From positions 1 through 43,778 of the forward strand of contig JAFGJE010000072.1 of the NCBI GenBank assembly GCA_016929245.1: a stretch of 43,778 nt of DNA, written 5' to 3'. The position numbers and the translations under genes were made by a program. Source of the stretch: Phycisphaerae bacterium (lineage in GTDB: Bacteria > Planctomycetota > Phycisphaerae > SM23-33). Below are positions 37,297 to 43,778 of this stretch, piece after piece (the first letter of the stretch is position 1; the number at the start of each line of letters is the position of its first letter). Under the pieces are notes generated by a model that worked only from the letters and a program-made list of their open reading frames with translations, was not told the origin of the DNA and made no database searches.

Positions 37297-37944
37297 ATGC
37301 GAACACTCCGCCAATTGTTTGAAAACAACCGTCAATGGGCGCGACGAATTCAGAAGGAAAGTCCTGAATTTTTCGAGCGGCTTCAGGCGGTGCATGATCC
37401 TGGGTATCTCTGGATCGGCTGTAGCGACGCTCGTGTGCCGGCGAATGAAATCATCGGCCTGCCGGCGGGGGAAGTGTTCGTGCATCGCAACGTCGCCAAC
37501 CAGGTGATCCATACCGATATCAATTGCCTCTCGGTGATTCAATACGCCGTCGACGTGCTCCGCGTGCCGCATATCATCGTGTGCGGCCATTACGATTGCG
37601 GCGGGGTGAAGGGCGCCTGCCGGGCCGAATCGCACGGCCTGATCGACAACTGGCTTCGCCACGTGCGCGACGTGATCGCCAAACATCGCGCCGCGCTGGA
37701 TGAAATCGACGATCCCGGCAGGCGGCAGGATCGGGTGTGCGAGTTGAACGTGATCGAGCAGGTGCACAACGTTTGTCGCACGACGATTGTGCAGGAGGCA
37801 TGGTCGCGCGGGCAGGAGCTGGCGGTTCACGGCTGGATCTATCGCCTGTCGGACGGCCTGCTGCAGGACCTGGACGTATGCATCACCCAACCCGAGGAGA
37901 TTTCCGAAGTGTACCGCCTGGCGTGTCAGACGGAGAGAAAATAA
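37297..37944 (+). CDS. can: Beta-class carbonic anhydrase
   Basis: 215 residues from the ATG at 37297, fixed by AAAGGA 8 bases upstream. It is a beta-carbonic anhydrase: zinc ligands Cys42 (in WIGCSDARVP), His98 and Cys101 (in CGHYDCGGV), with Asp44-Arg46 as the catalytic dyad. It interconverts CO2 and bicarbonate in the cytoplasm, supplying bicarbonate for biosynthetic carboxylations. The length fits the E. coli Can type (about 220). It is flanked by palindromic elements on both sides and appears to be monocistronic. Confidence 0.95.
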   Translation: MRTLRQLFENNRQWARRIQKESPEFFERLQAVHDPGYLWIGCSDARVPANEIIGLPAGEVFVHRNVANQVIHTDINCLSVIQYAVDVLRVPHIIVCGHYDCGGVKGACRAESHGLIDNWLRHVRDVIAKHRAALDEIDDPGRRQDRVCELNVIEQVHNVCRTTIVQEAWSRGQELAVHGWIYRLSDGLLQDLDVCITQPEEISEVYRLACQTERK

Positions 37945-37950
37945 TCGAAA

Positions 37951-38443
37951 GGGTGCCGTGGTTCGCGGAGCCCCAACGGGGCGGAGCAACCACGTTCCTC
38001 CCTCGAATAAAACCAATTCAACAAAATAAAGGCCGATGAAGAGATTTGTATTTCTTTGAAAGTAGCCACGGGCGCAAGCCCGTGGACAACACGTCGTACA
38101 GATCAAACCGAGCCCCGCGGGGGCGATTGAAACGCTCAATCGCCCCTGCGGGGCTCGTTGAAATTAAGACAACATCATTTCCACGGGCTTGCGCCCGTGG
38201 CTACTTTCAAAAACGAATACCCCTATGTTTTGGATCAATACGTTTCACGGGATGATCTGTCTATATTTTGTTGAATTGATATAACACTGATTCAATTTAT
38301 TATCGACCAATATTTATTGGGTAGCATGTTCTCACGCGAAGCGGGTGAGCATGTCTTTTTCGAGCATTCATGCCCCACCCCATTCGATCATTTGAATTGG
38401 AATAACGTGGTTGCTCCGCTGCGTTTCGCGAACCACGGCACCC
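37951..38443. repeat. Large nested palindrome (outer element)
   Basis: GGGTGC (37951-37956) and GCACCC (38438-38443) close an outer stem. Next to them are two related side hairpins starting CGTGGTT and ending AACCACG (37957-37994 and 38406-38437). A second complete nested palindrome (38055-38211) lies inside. A further hairpin at 38325-38353 (CATG-tt-CTCAC with GTGAG-CATG) is followed by TCTTTTT and may be the carbonic anhydrase terminator. The 521-base gap holds no gene that I can support. Confidence 0.75.
38055..38211. repeat. Nested palindrome with 31-bp perfect outer arms (inner element)
   Basis: Bases 38055-38085 and 38181-38211 are exact reverse complements. Each arm contains the side hairpin CCACGGGC/GCCCGTGG with a 4-base loop, closed by TTTGAAAGTAG/CTACTTTCAAA. 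The centre is a 22-bp hairpin (38109-38130 against 38136-38157, one mismatch). The topology is the same as at 37183-37275 with unrelated sequence. Confidence 0.92.
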
Positions 38444-38465
38444 AATTCTTAAGGGAGTTTCCTGC

Positions 38466-39839
38466 TCACCCCGTCTGGAAGATCGCGTGATATCCGCCGT
38501 CGTGCCATTGGGTGGGGTTGTCGGCGCCGGCGGGGAGGGTTTGTTTCTGGTCGGTGAGTTTTAACCGGTCCAGGCGTTTGGCGATCTTCCGGGCCATCTG
38601 CTCGCATTCCTCCGGTTCGATGCTGCACGTGCTGTAGATCAACTGACCGCCCGGCGCGACGTACTGCCCGGCTGCCGTCGCTAGCGAAAGCTGATCCCGC
38701 ACGATTTGCGAAAGGAATTCCCCGTCTTCTTCAAATCGCCATTTCGCTTCAGGACGACGCGCCAGCACGCCCGTATTCCCGCACGGCACGTCCGCCAGCA
38801 CGAGATTGAAACTTTGCAATTCCAGTCGGCCGAGTTGTTCGGTGGTGCAGGTTTTGACGATATCGATCCCCAGCCGTCGGCAGTTCGTTTCGATGCGCTG
38901 ACATTTTTCTTCCGTGACGTCCACAGCCACGATTTCCCCCCGGTTTTCCATGCGTTCCGCGAGGTGGGTGGTCTTCGTGCCCGGCGCGGCGCAGAAATCC
39001 AGCACGCGATCGCCGGGTTTCACGCGGGCGGCCGCCACGACCGCCGTCGCGGTGGGATCCTGCGGCTGAATCAGCCCGTCGCGGAACGCCTGGAGCGACA
39101 TCAGCGAATCGATCGGATCAATCACCACGCTCAGGCCGTTTTCGTGGGCGCGGGCGGGTTGGTTCTGTTCCGCCAGACTCGCCAGCACCGCCTCCACGCT
39201 GCTTCGCCAGCCGTTCACGCGGCAGATCAGCGGCGGACGGGCGATGGAATGTCGCGCGAGTTCTCGCATTTTCTCCGGGCCGAACTGCACTCGCCATCGC
39301 TCCGCCAGCACCAGCGGCAGGGAATACGTCGCCGCGATATACTCCGTCGGATTCGCCCGCGGATCGGGAAACACCGCCTTGCCCAGGTGCAGGGAAGTTC
39401 CGTCGTCGCGCGGGACGGCGTCGGCAGACGGGGGGAGAATTTCCGCCGGCGCGTCGGGCAGGTCGCGCAGGATCGCCCGCAGCAGGCCGTTGATGAATCC
39501 CTGCTGCCGCTTGTGATGAAATCGCGACGCCTGCTCGACGGCTTCATCGACCGCGGCGAAATTCGGCACGCGGTCGAGGAAGAGAATCTGGTACAGCGCC
39601 ACGCGGAGAATGTCGTCGGTGGGGGAGGGGAGTTTTTTATCGGGTTGCGCCAGGTAGGCGCGAATGACGGCGTCGAGCGTGTCGCGTCGTCGCACCGCGC
39701 CCATCGCCAGTTCCCGCGCCAAGGCGCGGTCGGCTGGGGGGAGTTGCGTTCGCGCCAGCAGGTAGCGGAGATAGCGGGAAGGATGTCCGTCCCGGTCTCG
39801 CAGCGCCTGAACCGCCGTGTCGCGGGCCGTGTGTTCCAT
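38466..39839 (-). CDS. rsmB: 16S rRNA (cytosine(967)-C5)-methyltransferase
   Basis: The 457-residue protein has a NusB-like RNA-binding domain (1-140, RELAMGAVRRRDTLDAVIRA), then the Rossmann methyltransferase core: DFCAAPGTKTTHLAE (motif I), VAVDVTEEKC, ADVPCGNTGVLARRPEAKWR and YSTCSIEPEE with the catalytic Cys of m5C enzymes. It methylates C967 of 16S rRNA during ribosome assembly. It overlaps fmt by one base (TGATG), the common fmt-rsmB order, so the two are translationally coupled. The domain linker (about 140-180) is longer than usual. Confidence 0.93.
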   Translation of the reverse strand: MEHTARDTAVQALRDRDGHPSRYLRYLLARTQLPPADRALARELAMGAVRRRDTLDAVIRAYLAQPDKKLPSPTDDILRVALYQILFLDRVPNFAAVDEAVEQASRFHHKRQQGFINGLLRAILRDLPDAPAEILPPSADAVPRDDGTSLHLGKAVFPDPRANPTEYIAATYSLPLVLAERWRVQFGPEKMRELARHSIARPPLICRVNGWRSSVEAVLASLAEQNQPARAHENGLSVVIDPIDSLMSLQAFRDGLIQPQDPTATAVVAAARVKPGDRVLDFCAAPGTKTTHLAERMENRGEIVAVDVTEEKCQRIETNCRRLGIDIVKTCTTEQLGRLELQSFNLVLADVPCGNTGVLARRPEAKWRFEEDGEFLSQIVRDQLSLATAAGQYVAPGGQLIYSTCSIEPEECEQMARKIAKRLDRLKLTDQKQTLPAGADNPTQWHDGGYHAIFQTG

Positions 39840-40786
39840 CAGACCACCGCCTCCGGAAGCCGGAACGCGTCGCCGGGCGCGACGCGATACCCGTTGGTAA
39901 AATCCCGCCAGGACATCACGCGTTTTCCCGCGGGTTGAATTTCCATGATCTCCACGCGCCCTTCGGAGGTGCGGACGAACAAGTCCTCGTCCAGCGCGCC
40001 CGGTTCGTCGTTCGCCGACCCCGCGACGGCCCGGGCTCGGGTGATGGTCACCGCCACCGCTCGATGTTCCTCATGCCCGAACACCGCCCGCGCGCCGGGC
40101 CAGGGCCATAATCCCCGCACCTTCCAGACCACGTGCTCGGCGGGAATGCGGAAATCGAGGAATCCGTCGCTTTTTTTCAGCAGCGGGGCGAAGCTCGCCC
40201 GCGAATCGTCCTGGGGCAGGGGACTGTGCCCCGCTTCGATCACCTCGAGGGTTTTGAGCATCGTCTCGGCGCCCAGCGCCGCCAAGCGCGGACGCAATTC
40301 CCCCGCCCGTTCGTCCGGGCCGATGGGCAATTCCGCCTGGAGGAACACCGGGCCGGCGTCCATCTTATCGACGAGCGAGAACGTCGTGACGCCCGTGGTC
40401 GCCAGGCCGTGCAGGATCGCCCAGTTCACCGGCGCCGCCCCGCGCAAGGCCGGGAGGAGCGAACCGTGCAGGTTGATCGCCCCGTATCGCGGGACGTGGC
40501 GAACCGCCGCGCGCAGGAACTGGCCGAACTCGACCACGCAGATGATATCGGGATTTTTGTCGTGCAGATATTTCCGCGATTCTTCGGAATTGATGTCGTC
40601 CGTGGGATGCACGCCCAATCCCGCCGCACGCCCGGCCTGTTCGATCAGCGTGGGATGCAGCGTCTTGCCCCGTCCCGCGCGACGCGGCGGCTGGGTGACC
40701 ACGCCGACGATGTCATGCGTCGAAGCGACCAGCGCCTCGAACGTCGGCAAGGCGAAATCTCCGCTACCACAGAAAATCACTCGCAT
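39839..40786 (-). CDS. fmt: Methionyl-tRNA formyltransferase
   Basis: 315 residues from ATG 40786; the frame is open further up but MRVIFCGSGDFALPTFEAL is the canonical start. The formyl-THF-binding and catalytic region HGSLLPALRGAAPVNWAI and the TTFSLVDKMDAGPV loop are present. The C-terminal anticodon-region domain ends near residue 310, close to the family length. It formylates Met-tRNAi so that initiation can begin. def, the usual neighbour, is absent. rsmB follows with a one-base overlap. The start lies 55 bases from palindrome copy C. Confidence 0.95.
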   Translation of the reverse strand: MRVIFCGSGDFALPTFEALVASTHDIVGVVTQPPRRAGRGKTLHPTLIEQAGRAAGLGVHPTDDINSEESRKYLHDKNPDIICVVEFGQFLRAAVRHVPRYGAINLHGSLLPALRGAAPVNWAILHGLATTGVTTFSLVDKMDAGPVFLQAELPIGPDERAGELRPRLAALGAETMLKTLEVIEAGHSPLPQDDSRASFAPLLKKSDGFLDFRIPAEHVVWKVRGLWPWPGARAVFGHEEHRAVAVTITRARAVAGSANDEPGALDEDLFVRTSEGRVEIMEIQPAGKRVMSWRDFTNGYRVAPGDAFRLPEAVV

Positions 40787-40840
40787 GAAGTGTATTTTCT
40801 TCGTTCGGACGCGGTCGGCAAGGGAAAAACTTTCGCGTTT

Positions 40841-40896
40841 CAACAGCGCCGAGCGGCAAGCCGGTTTTCGCGTCGGCTTGCCGCTCGGCGCCGTTG
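40841..40896. repeat. Palindromic repeat, copy C
   Basis: Arms CAACAGCGCCGAGCGGCAAG... and its near-perfect complement enclose a 6-8-base loop. It is almost identical to copy B and related to copy A. It sits between the kdsB end and the fmt start. Confidence 0.9.
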
Positions 40897-40916
40897 GGGA
40901 ATATCTTTTAAGGTTA

Positions 40917-40944
40917 GCGCGGTGGGAAAGGATTCCCACCGCGC
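40917..40944 (-). terminator. Hairpin after kdsB
   Basis: A perfect 12-bp stem GCGCGGTGGGAA/TTCCCACCGCGC with loop AGGA, 9 bases after the kdsB stop. It has no strong T-run on the minus strand, so it is either a weak terminator or a transcript-end stabiliser. Confidence 0.6.
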
Positions 40945-40953
40945 GGAAGCGGA

Positions 40954-41685
40954 TTATTTCTTCATCCGCTTCACGAAGGCGGCGTAGTCTTCGGGGGTGT
41001 CGATACCGGCGCCGTTGTAATGAACCACTTTGACGGCGATGGGATCATCGTTCTCCAGCGCGCGGAGCTGTTCGAGTTTTTCCACCCGCTCCAGCGGCGT
41101 GGGGGGCAGTCGCGAGAATTGTTTCAGGAAAGCCACCCGATACGCGTAGATTCCGATGTGCAGGAAATACTCCGCCGCGGGACCGGTCGGGTCGCGCTGA
41201 AAGGGAATCGTCGCGCGGGAGAAATACAGCGCCCGCCCGGCGGCGCTGAAGACGACCTTGACCTTATTTGGGTCCGCGGCCGCCTCGGTGCTAAGCGGTG
41301 TGCAGAGCGTCGCCATCGGACAACCCGACGTTTGTAACAGCGCGACCAACTCGTCCACCCGCGACGGGGGGATGTCCGGTTCGTCGCCCTGGACGTTCAC
41401 GACGATATCGTCGTCGGCGAGTCGCAGAATCTCCGCCGTCTCCGCGAGGCGGTCCGTTCCGCAGGTGTGATCGGCGCGGGTCATCACGGCTTCGGCGCCG
41501 GATTCGCGGACGACGCGGGCGATGCGTTCGTCGTCGGTGGCGACCACCACGCGGTCGATGCTCTTGGCGCCCTCGGCCGCGCGAACGACATGCACGATCA
41601 GCGGCGTGCCCGTCTGATCCAGCAGGGGTTTGCCCGGCAGGCGAACGGACGCGTACCGGGCCGGAATGATGACGACGGATTTCAT
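40954..41685 (-). CDS. kdsB: 3-deoxy-manno-octulosonate cytidylyltransferase
   Basis: The 243-residue enzyme activates Kdo with CTP to CMP-Kdo for the lipopolysaccharide inner core. Visible motifs: IIPARYASVRLPGKPL (CTP loop), VVATDDERI, ADHTCGTDRLAE, NVQGDEPDIPP (metal and sugar site) and the C-terminal HIGIYAYR. The length is normal. One base separates its start from the ispE stop, so the two are cotranscribed. Its presence is the strongest evidence here for a Kdo-containing outer membrane. The hairpin at 40917 ends the unit. Confidence 0.95.
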   Translation of the reverse strand: MKSVVIIPARYASVRLPGKPLLDQTGTPLIVHVVRAAEGAKSIDRVVVATDDERIARVVRESGAEAVMTRADHTCGTDRLAETAEILRLADDDIVVNVQGDEPDIPPSRVDELVALLQTSGCPMATLCTPLSTEAAADPNKVKVVFSAAGRALYFSRATIPFQRDPTGPAAEYFLHIGIYAYRVAFLKQFSRLPPTPLERVEKLEQLRALENDDPIAVKVVHYNGAGIDTPEDYAAFVKRMKK

Positions 41686-41686
41686 G

Positions 41687-42622
41687 TCAGCGGGGTATTG
41701 TCTCCGAATCGTCGGATGAGGTCCACGAATTTCGCCGCACGATTTTACAGAGGGGTTGCAAATCAGCCGGGACGGCCTCGAAAATGCGTCGTGCTTCGGC
41801 GGCGGCGTCGCACAGGACGAACAGGCTCGATCCGCTGCCGGTCAGGTGCACGGGCGCCGGAAGGGCGCGCGTAAGGCGTTCGTGAAGCTTCGCCAGCGGC
41901 GGACAAACGGCAAAAGCCGGTTGCATGAGATGATTCACAAGTCGATCGCGCCAATCCGACGGCGGCTGGGTGAGTAGCTCCACCGGCGGCGGTTCGTCTC
42001 GCGGCGCCGGCTGATCGTCGAACGCGCGGTAGACAGCCGCGGTCGAGCAAGCCAATCCGGGCAGGATCAGCACCGCCCAAAACGGAAACACGTCAATGGG
42101 TTCCAGAATCTCCCCCCGCCCCGTCATACGACCGGCGGGGGAACCCAGGAAAAACGGCACGTCGCTGCCGAGGGAGGCTCCCATCGCGCAAAGCCGCTCG
42201 TTGGAGAGATTCAGATCCCACAGTTCGTTCAAACCCCTCAGTACGCTCGCGGCGTCGGACGATCCGCCGCCCAATCCTCCGCCCGGTGGGATGTTCTTCA
42301 CCAGTCGAATCTCCACCCCGGGTACGTCTCGTCCCTTCGCCAAAAGCAAGGCCGCCCGATACGCGAGATTCTCCTCGGCCGGTCCACAGGACAGGCCTTC
42401 GGTGACGAGGGTAATTTTACCGTCATTTCGCGGTTGCAGGTCGATTGGGTCGTAAAGCGAAATTCCCGCGACGCAGGAATCCACGGGGTGGAATCCATCT
42501 TCCCGAAGCGGGCCCACGAGCAGATTCAGATTGATTTTCGCGGGGGCGTGCAGACGCGGGCCTTGTGAGAGGAATTGTCTGGGAGGCAGGAGAGTGTCGT
42601 GTTGAAGGTTGGATTGACCCAC
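41687..42622 (-). CDS. ispE: 4-diphosphocytidyl-2-C-methyl-D-erythritol kinase
   Basis: A GHMP kinase of the non-mevalonate isoprenoid pathway. It phosphorylates CDP-ME at the 2-hydroxyl. Motifs: LHAPAKINLNLLV, PPGGGLGGGSSDAA (ATP-binding), GSDVPFFLGSPAG and the C-terminal LTGSGSSLFVL. The frame runs open to 42802, but no ATG lies near the domain start. The GTG at 42622 with AGGGA 8 bases upstream gives 311 residues, close to family length, and is preferred. The next gene kdsB is one base downstream. A 58-codon gene lies 180 bases upstream in the same direction. Confidence 0.92.
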   Translation of the reverse strand: MGQSNLQHDTLLPPRQFLSQGPRLHAPAKINLNLLVGPLREDGFHPVDSCVAGISLYDPIDLQPRNDGKITLVTEGLSCGPAEENLAYRAALLLAKGRDVPGVEIRLVKNIPPGGGLGGGSSDAASVLRGLNELWDLNLSNERLCAMGASLGSDVPFFLGSPAGRMTGRGEILEPIDVFPFWAVLILPGLACSTAAVYRAFDDQPAPRDEPPPVELLTQPPSDWRDRLVNHLMQPAFAVCPPLAKLHERLTRALPAPVHLTGSGSSLFVLCDAAAEARRIFEAVPADLQPLCKIVRRNSWTSSDDSETIPR

Positions 42623-42802
42623 GGCGGTTCCCTGTGCAAAAAAGGAGGAAACACTTTCATTGAGCGGAGTATACACTCCCGCGCCCCCTTCGGAAAGACG
42701 TAGGAAGATAGTACGGACAAACAACGTCCTATGCGGCTCAATCCGTTGAGCGTAAGCATTCCCGTATTGGGATGGCGTCGGCCGACTGGGCGGCGGCGTC
42801 AC

Positions 42803-42979
42803 CTACTGACCCAGAACGGAAGCGATTCCCGGACCACCGGCCTGCTCCTCTTCAAAGATCGGCAAACCTTCTCGAACCCGGTCCATGTACCGTTGCAAAT
42901 TCTCCTGCTTCGTCCGTTCAAAGTCGTCCGCATTATCCTCACTTCGGACATGGAAATAGCTTGGCCTGAAACCTCGCAT
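42803..42979 (-). CDS. Small conserved-looking cytoplasmic protein
   Basis: A 58-residue protein starting MRGFRPSYFHVRSEDNADDF, helical and charged in the middle (ERTKQENLQRYMDRVREG), ending GGPGIASVLGQ. GGAGG with a 6-9 base spacing before the ATG is a good Shine-Dalgarno sequence, and the longer upstream frame looks non-coding. No family is recognised. Location upstream of ispE-kdsB in the same direction suggests a shared unit, although 180 bases separate it from ispE. No membrane segment. Confidence 0.65.
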   Translation of the reverse strand: MRGFRPSYFHVRSEDNADDFERTKQENLQRYMDRVREGLPIFEEEQAGGPGIASVLGQ

Positions 42980-43412
42980 TCCCAACCTCCAATCCGACGT
43001 TTGCTGCCGTTTACGGAGATTCCCGTCGCGGAATCTCGTCGGAGTTCGCCCTGAAGTGAAAGGCGAACCGTGACGAACCACGGCGGAAACAAGCCGATAA
43101 ACAGCACGGAACGTAACGTACTGCGGCGATCCACTACTGCATATGAGAAAAGCAAAAATTGCGGTAAGAAACTACTTCGTTTTCCTCCGAAGCGTCGTAC
43201 AAACCTATCGTTCGAGCCTATATTATGGGACCTTTTTCGGGAATTCCGCAAGGAGATTTTTCCCCTTTTTTTCAATTTTTTTCTTCCCGGGGTTTTTTCG
43301 GCGGGACGGTTTGTTGGAAGGGGAGGATTCACGAAAAAGGGTTATTGCTCCCGCGTCGCCGGTTTGCTATGGTGACGGCCCCGTAACCTGATAGATCACG
43401 AAGGAGTTGCAC
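42980..43412. other. Divergent intergenic region, 433 bases
   Basis: No gene or RNA that I can support. A plus-strand promoter candidate for the ndk-like gene is TTGCTC (43345-43350) and TATGGT (43368-43373), 17 bases apart, 40 bases from its start. On the minus strand TTGCGG and CATAAT with an 18-base spacer (CATAAT at 43227-43222) could drive the 58-codon gene. A pyrimidine-rich, T-heavy tract (43250-43300) lies between them. Confidence 0.4.
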
Positions 43413-43778
43413 GTGAGTGAAGAAATCGCCTACGCCCTGATCACCCCCTATAGCCTGTACAAGAGTCGAACGGGCGGCATCGTCAGCCGACTGCTCGCCC
43501 ACGCCAAACTGGAATTCATCAGCGCGAGAATGTTCGTGTTTTCCGACGCATTTCTCGACGCCTACAAAAAAGTGCTCTGTCCGCCGGATATCGACCCGGC
43601 GATCCAACAGGCCTGGTTCGAGTACGTCGACGGGAACCTGCGGCAGAACAATCCCTACGGCCTGCTCCCTCGGTGCATGGTGCTGCTGTTCCGCGGATTC
43701 GACGCCGTGCGACACCTGAAGGACGAAGTGATCGGTTCGTTTACGGATCGCCCCGTGGGAGACACCATCCGGGGGACC
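43413..43778 (+). CDS. Nucleoside-diphosphate-kinase-like protein, 5' part
   Basis: The first 122 codons of a gene cut by the window end. The start is GTG 43413 with AAGGAG 6 bases before it. The layout follows NDK: strand 1 then TGGIVSRLLAHAKLEFISARMF, the mobile region, CMVLLFRGFDAVRHLKDEVIG and GDTIRGT at the edge, which corresponds to the TIRGDFG step just before the catalytic His. In NDK the first strand ends IKPD with an invariant Lys; here it reads LITPYSLYK, so this Lys is displaced or lost. The residues between AYKKVLCP and NPYGLLPRC replace the usual EHY...KPFF segment. It could be a divergent NDK that retains phosphotransfer, or a relative with another role. Catalytic His not visible. 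Confidence 0.75.
   Translation, partial: MSEEIAYALITPYSLYKSRTGGIVSRLLAHAKLEFISARMFVFSDAFLDAYKKVLCPPDIDPAIQQAWFEYVDGNLRQNNPYGLLPRCMVLLFRGFDAVRHLKDEVIGSFTDRPVGDTIRGT

Noticed and set aside
38706-39938. 410-codon plus-strand frame opposite rsmB
   Set aside because: Antisense of a clear rRNA methyltransferase, no domain content.
42980-43412. Small ORFs in the divergent gap, for example 43143-43391
   Set aside because: The Phe/Arg-rich frame across a T-tract overlaps the promoter of the ndk-like gene and has no ribosome-binding site.
1-43778. tRNA, rRNA, CRISPR or insertion sequences
   Set aside because: No tRNA-like cloverleaf with a CCA end or T-loop, no regular spaced direct repeats, and no transposase or integrase motif was seen by reading both strands. 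Short RNAs could be missed.

Overview
The window reads as chromosomal DNA of a Gram-negative bacterium, most likely a member of the Planctomycetota/PVC group and perhaps Phycisphaerae-like. This is inferred from four things. The L34 protein has an extended N-terminus and lies alone, without rnpA. A membrane-anchored Ser/Thr kinase and a TPR/zinc-ribbon membrane protein are present. Non-coding palindromic repeats are abundant. kdsB indicates Kdo-containing lipopolysaccharide. I have no 16S or marker-gene comparison, so the phylum is an inference. No tRNA, rRNA, CRISPR array, transposase or integrase was seen.

Layout. 1-6.2 kb: a nested palindrome, an SGNH hydrolase, a GGQ release-factor-like protein, a Ser/Thr kinase, rpmH with a clear promoter and terminator, two lipoproteins, a YkgJ-type cysteine-cluster protein and a Cof-type HAD phosphatase. 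6.2-10.2 kb: two tandem paralogous secreted proteins with repeated small beta-barrel-like units. 10.2-15.8 kb: an ABC-2 export locus (ATPase, permease, zinc-ribbon/TPR protein, small membrane protein, Cache-HAMP sensor without output domain) with a second permease divergent from it. 15.9-17.9 kb: a solitary etfA and a class I glutamine amidotransferase.

18.0-31.3 kb is the most unusual region. A compact, mostly overlapping minus-strand gene set runs in this order: glycosyltransferase with a membrane hairpin and a large insertion; sulfotransferase fused to a NodB-like domain; NodB-like domain fused to a SPASM-like cysteine cluster and a radical SAM core; a second sulfotransferase-NodB fusion; a polysaccharide-deacetylase-like protein; a SAM methyltransferase; an ABC-exporter-like protein whose nucleotide-binding domain has lost its catalytic motifs. 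A second, related methyltransferase lies opposite at the far end. The genes look like a pathway that builds, sulfates, methylates and otherwise modifies a surface or secreted glycoconjugate. The product is unknown. By eye the region is more AT-rich than its surroundings.

31.4-35.8 kb: a lipoprotein, a small protein behind a near-consensus promoter, and a histidine kinase / receiver / receiver-GGDEF signalling operon. 36.2-43.8 kb: a 2-hydroxyacid (phosphoglycerate) dehydrogenase, a beta-carbonic anhydrase, an elaborate nested palindromic intergenic region, rsmB-fmt, ispE-kdsB, a 58-codon conserved-looking ORF, and the start of an atypical nucleoside-diphosphate-kinase-like gene cut by the window end.

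The window is also notable for palindromic intergenic elements. Several share one topology (outer stem, two side hairpins, central stem) with unrelated sequences. A separate family of simple hairpins occurs in three copies.
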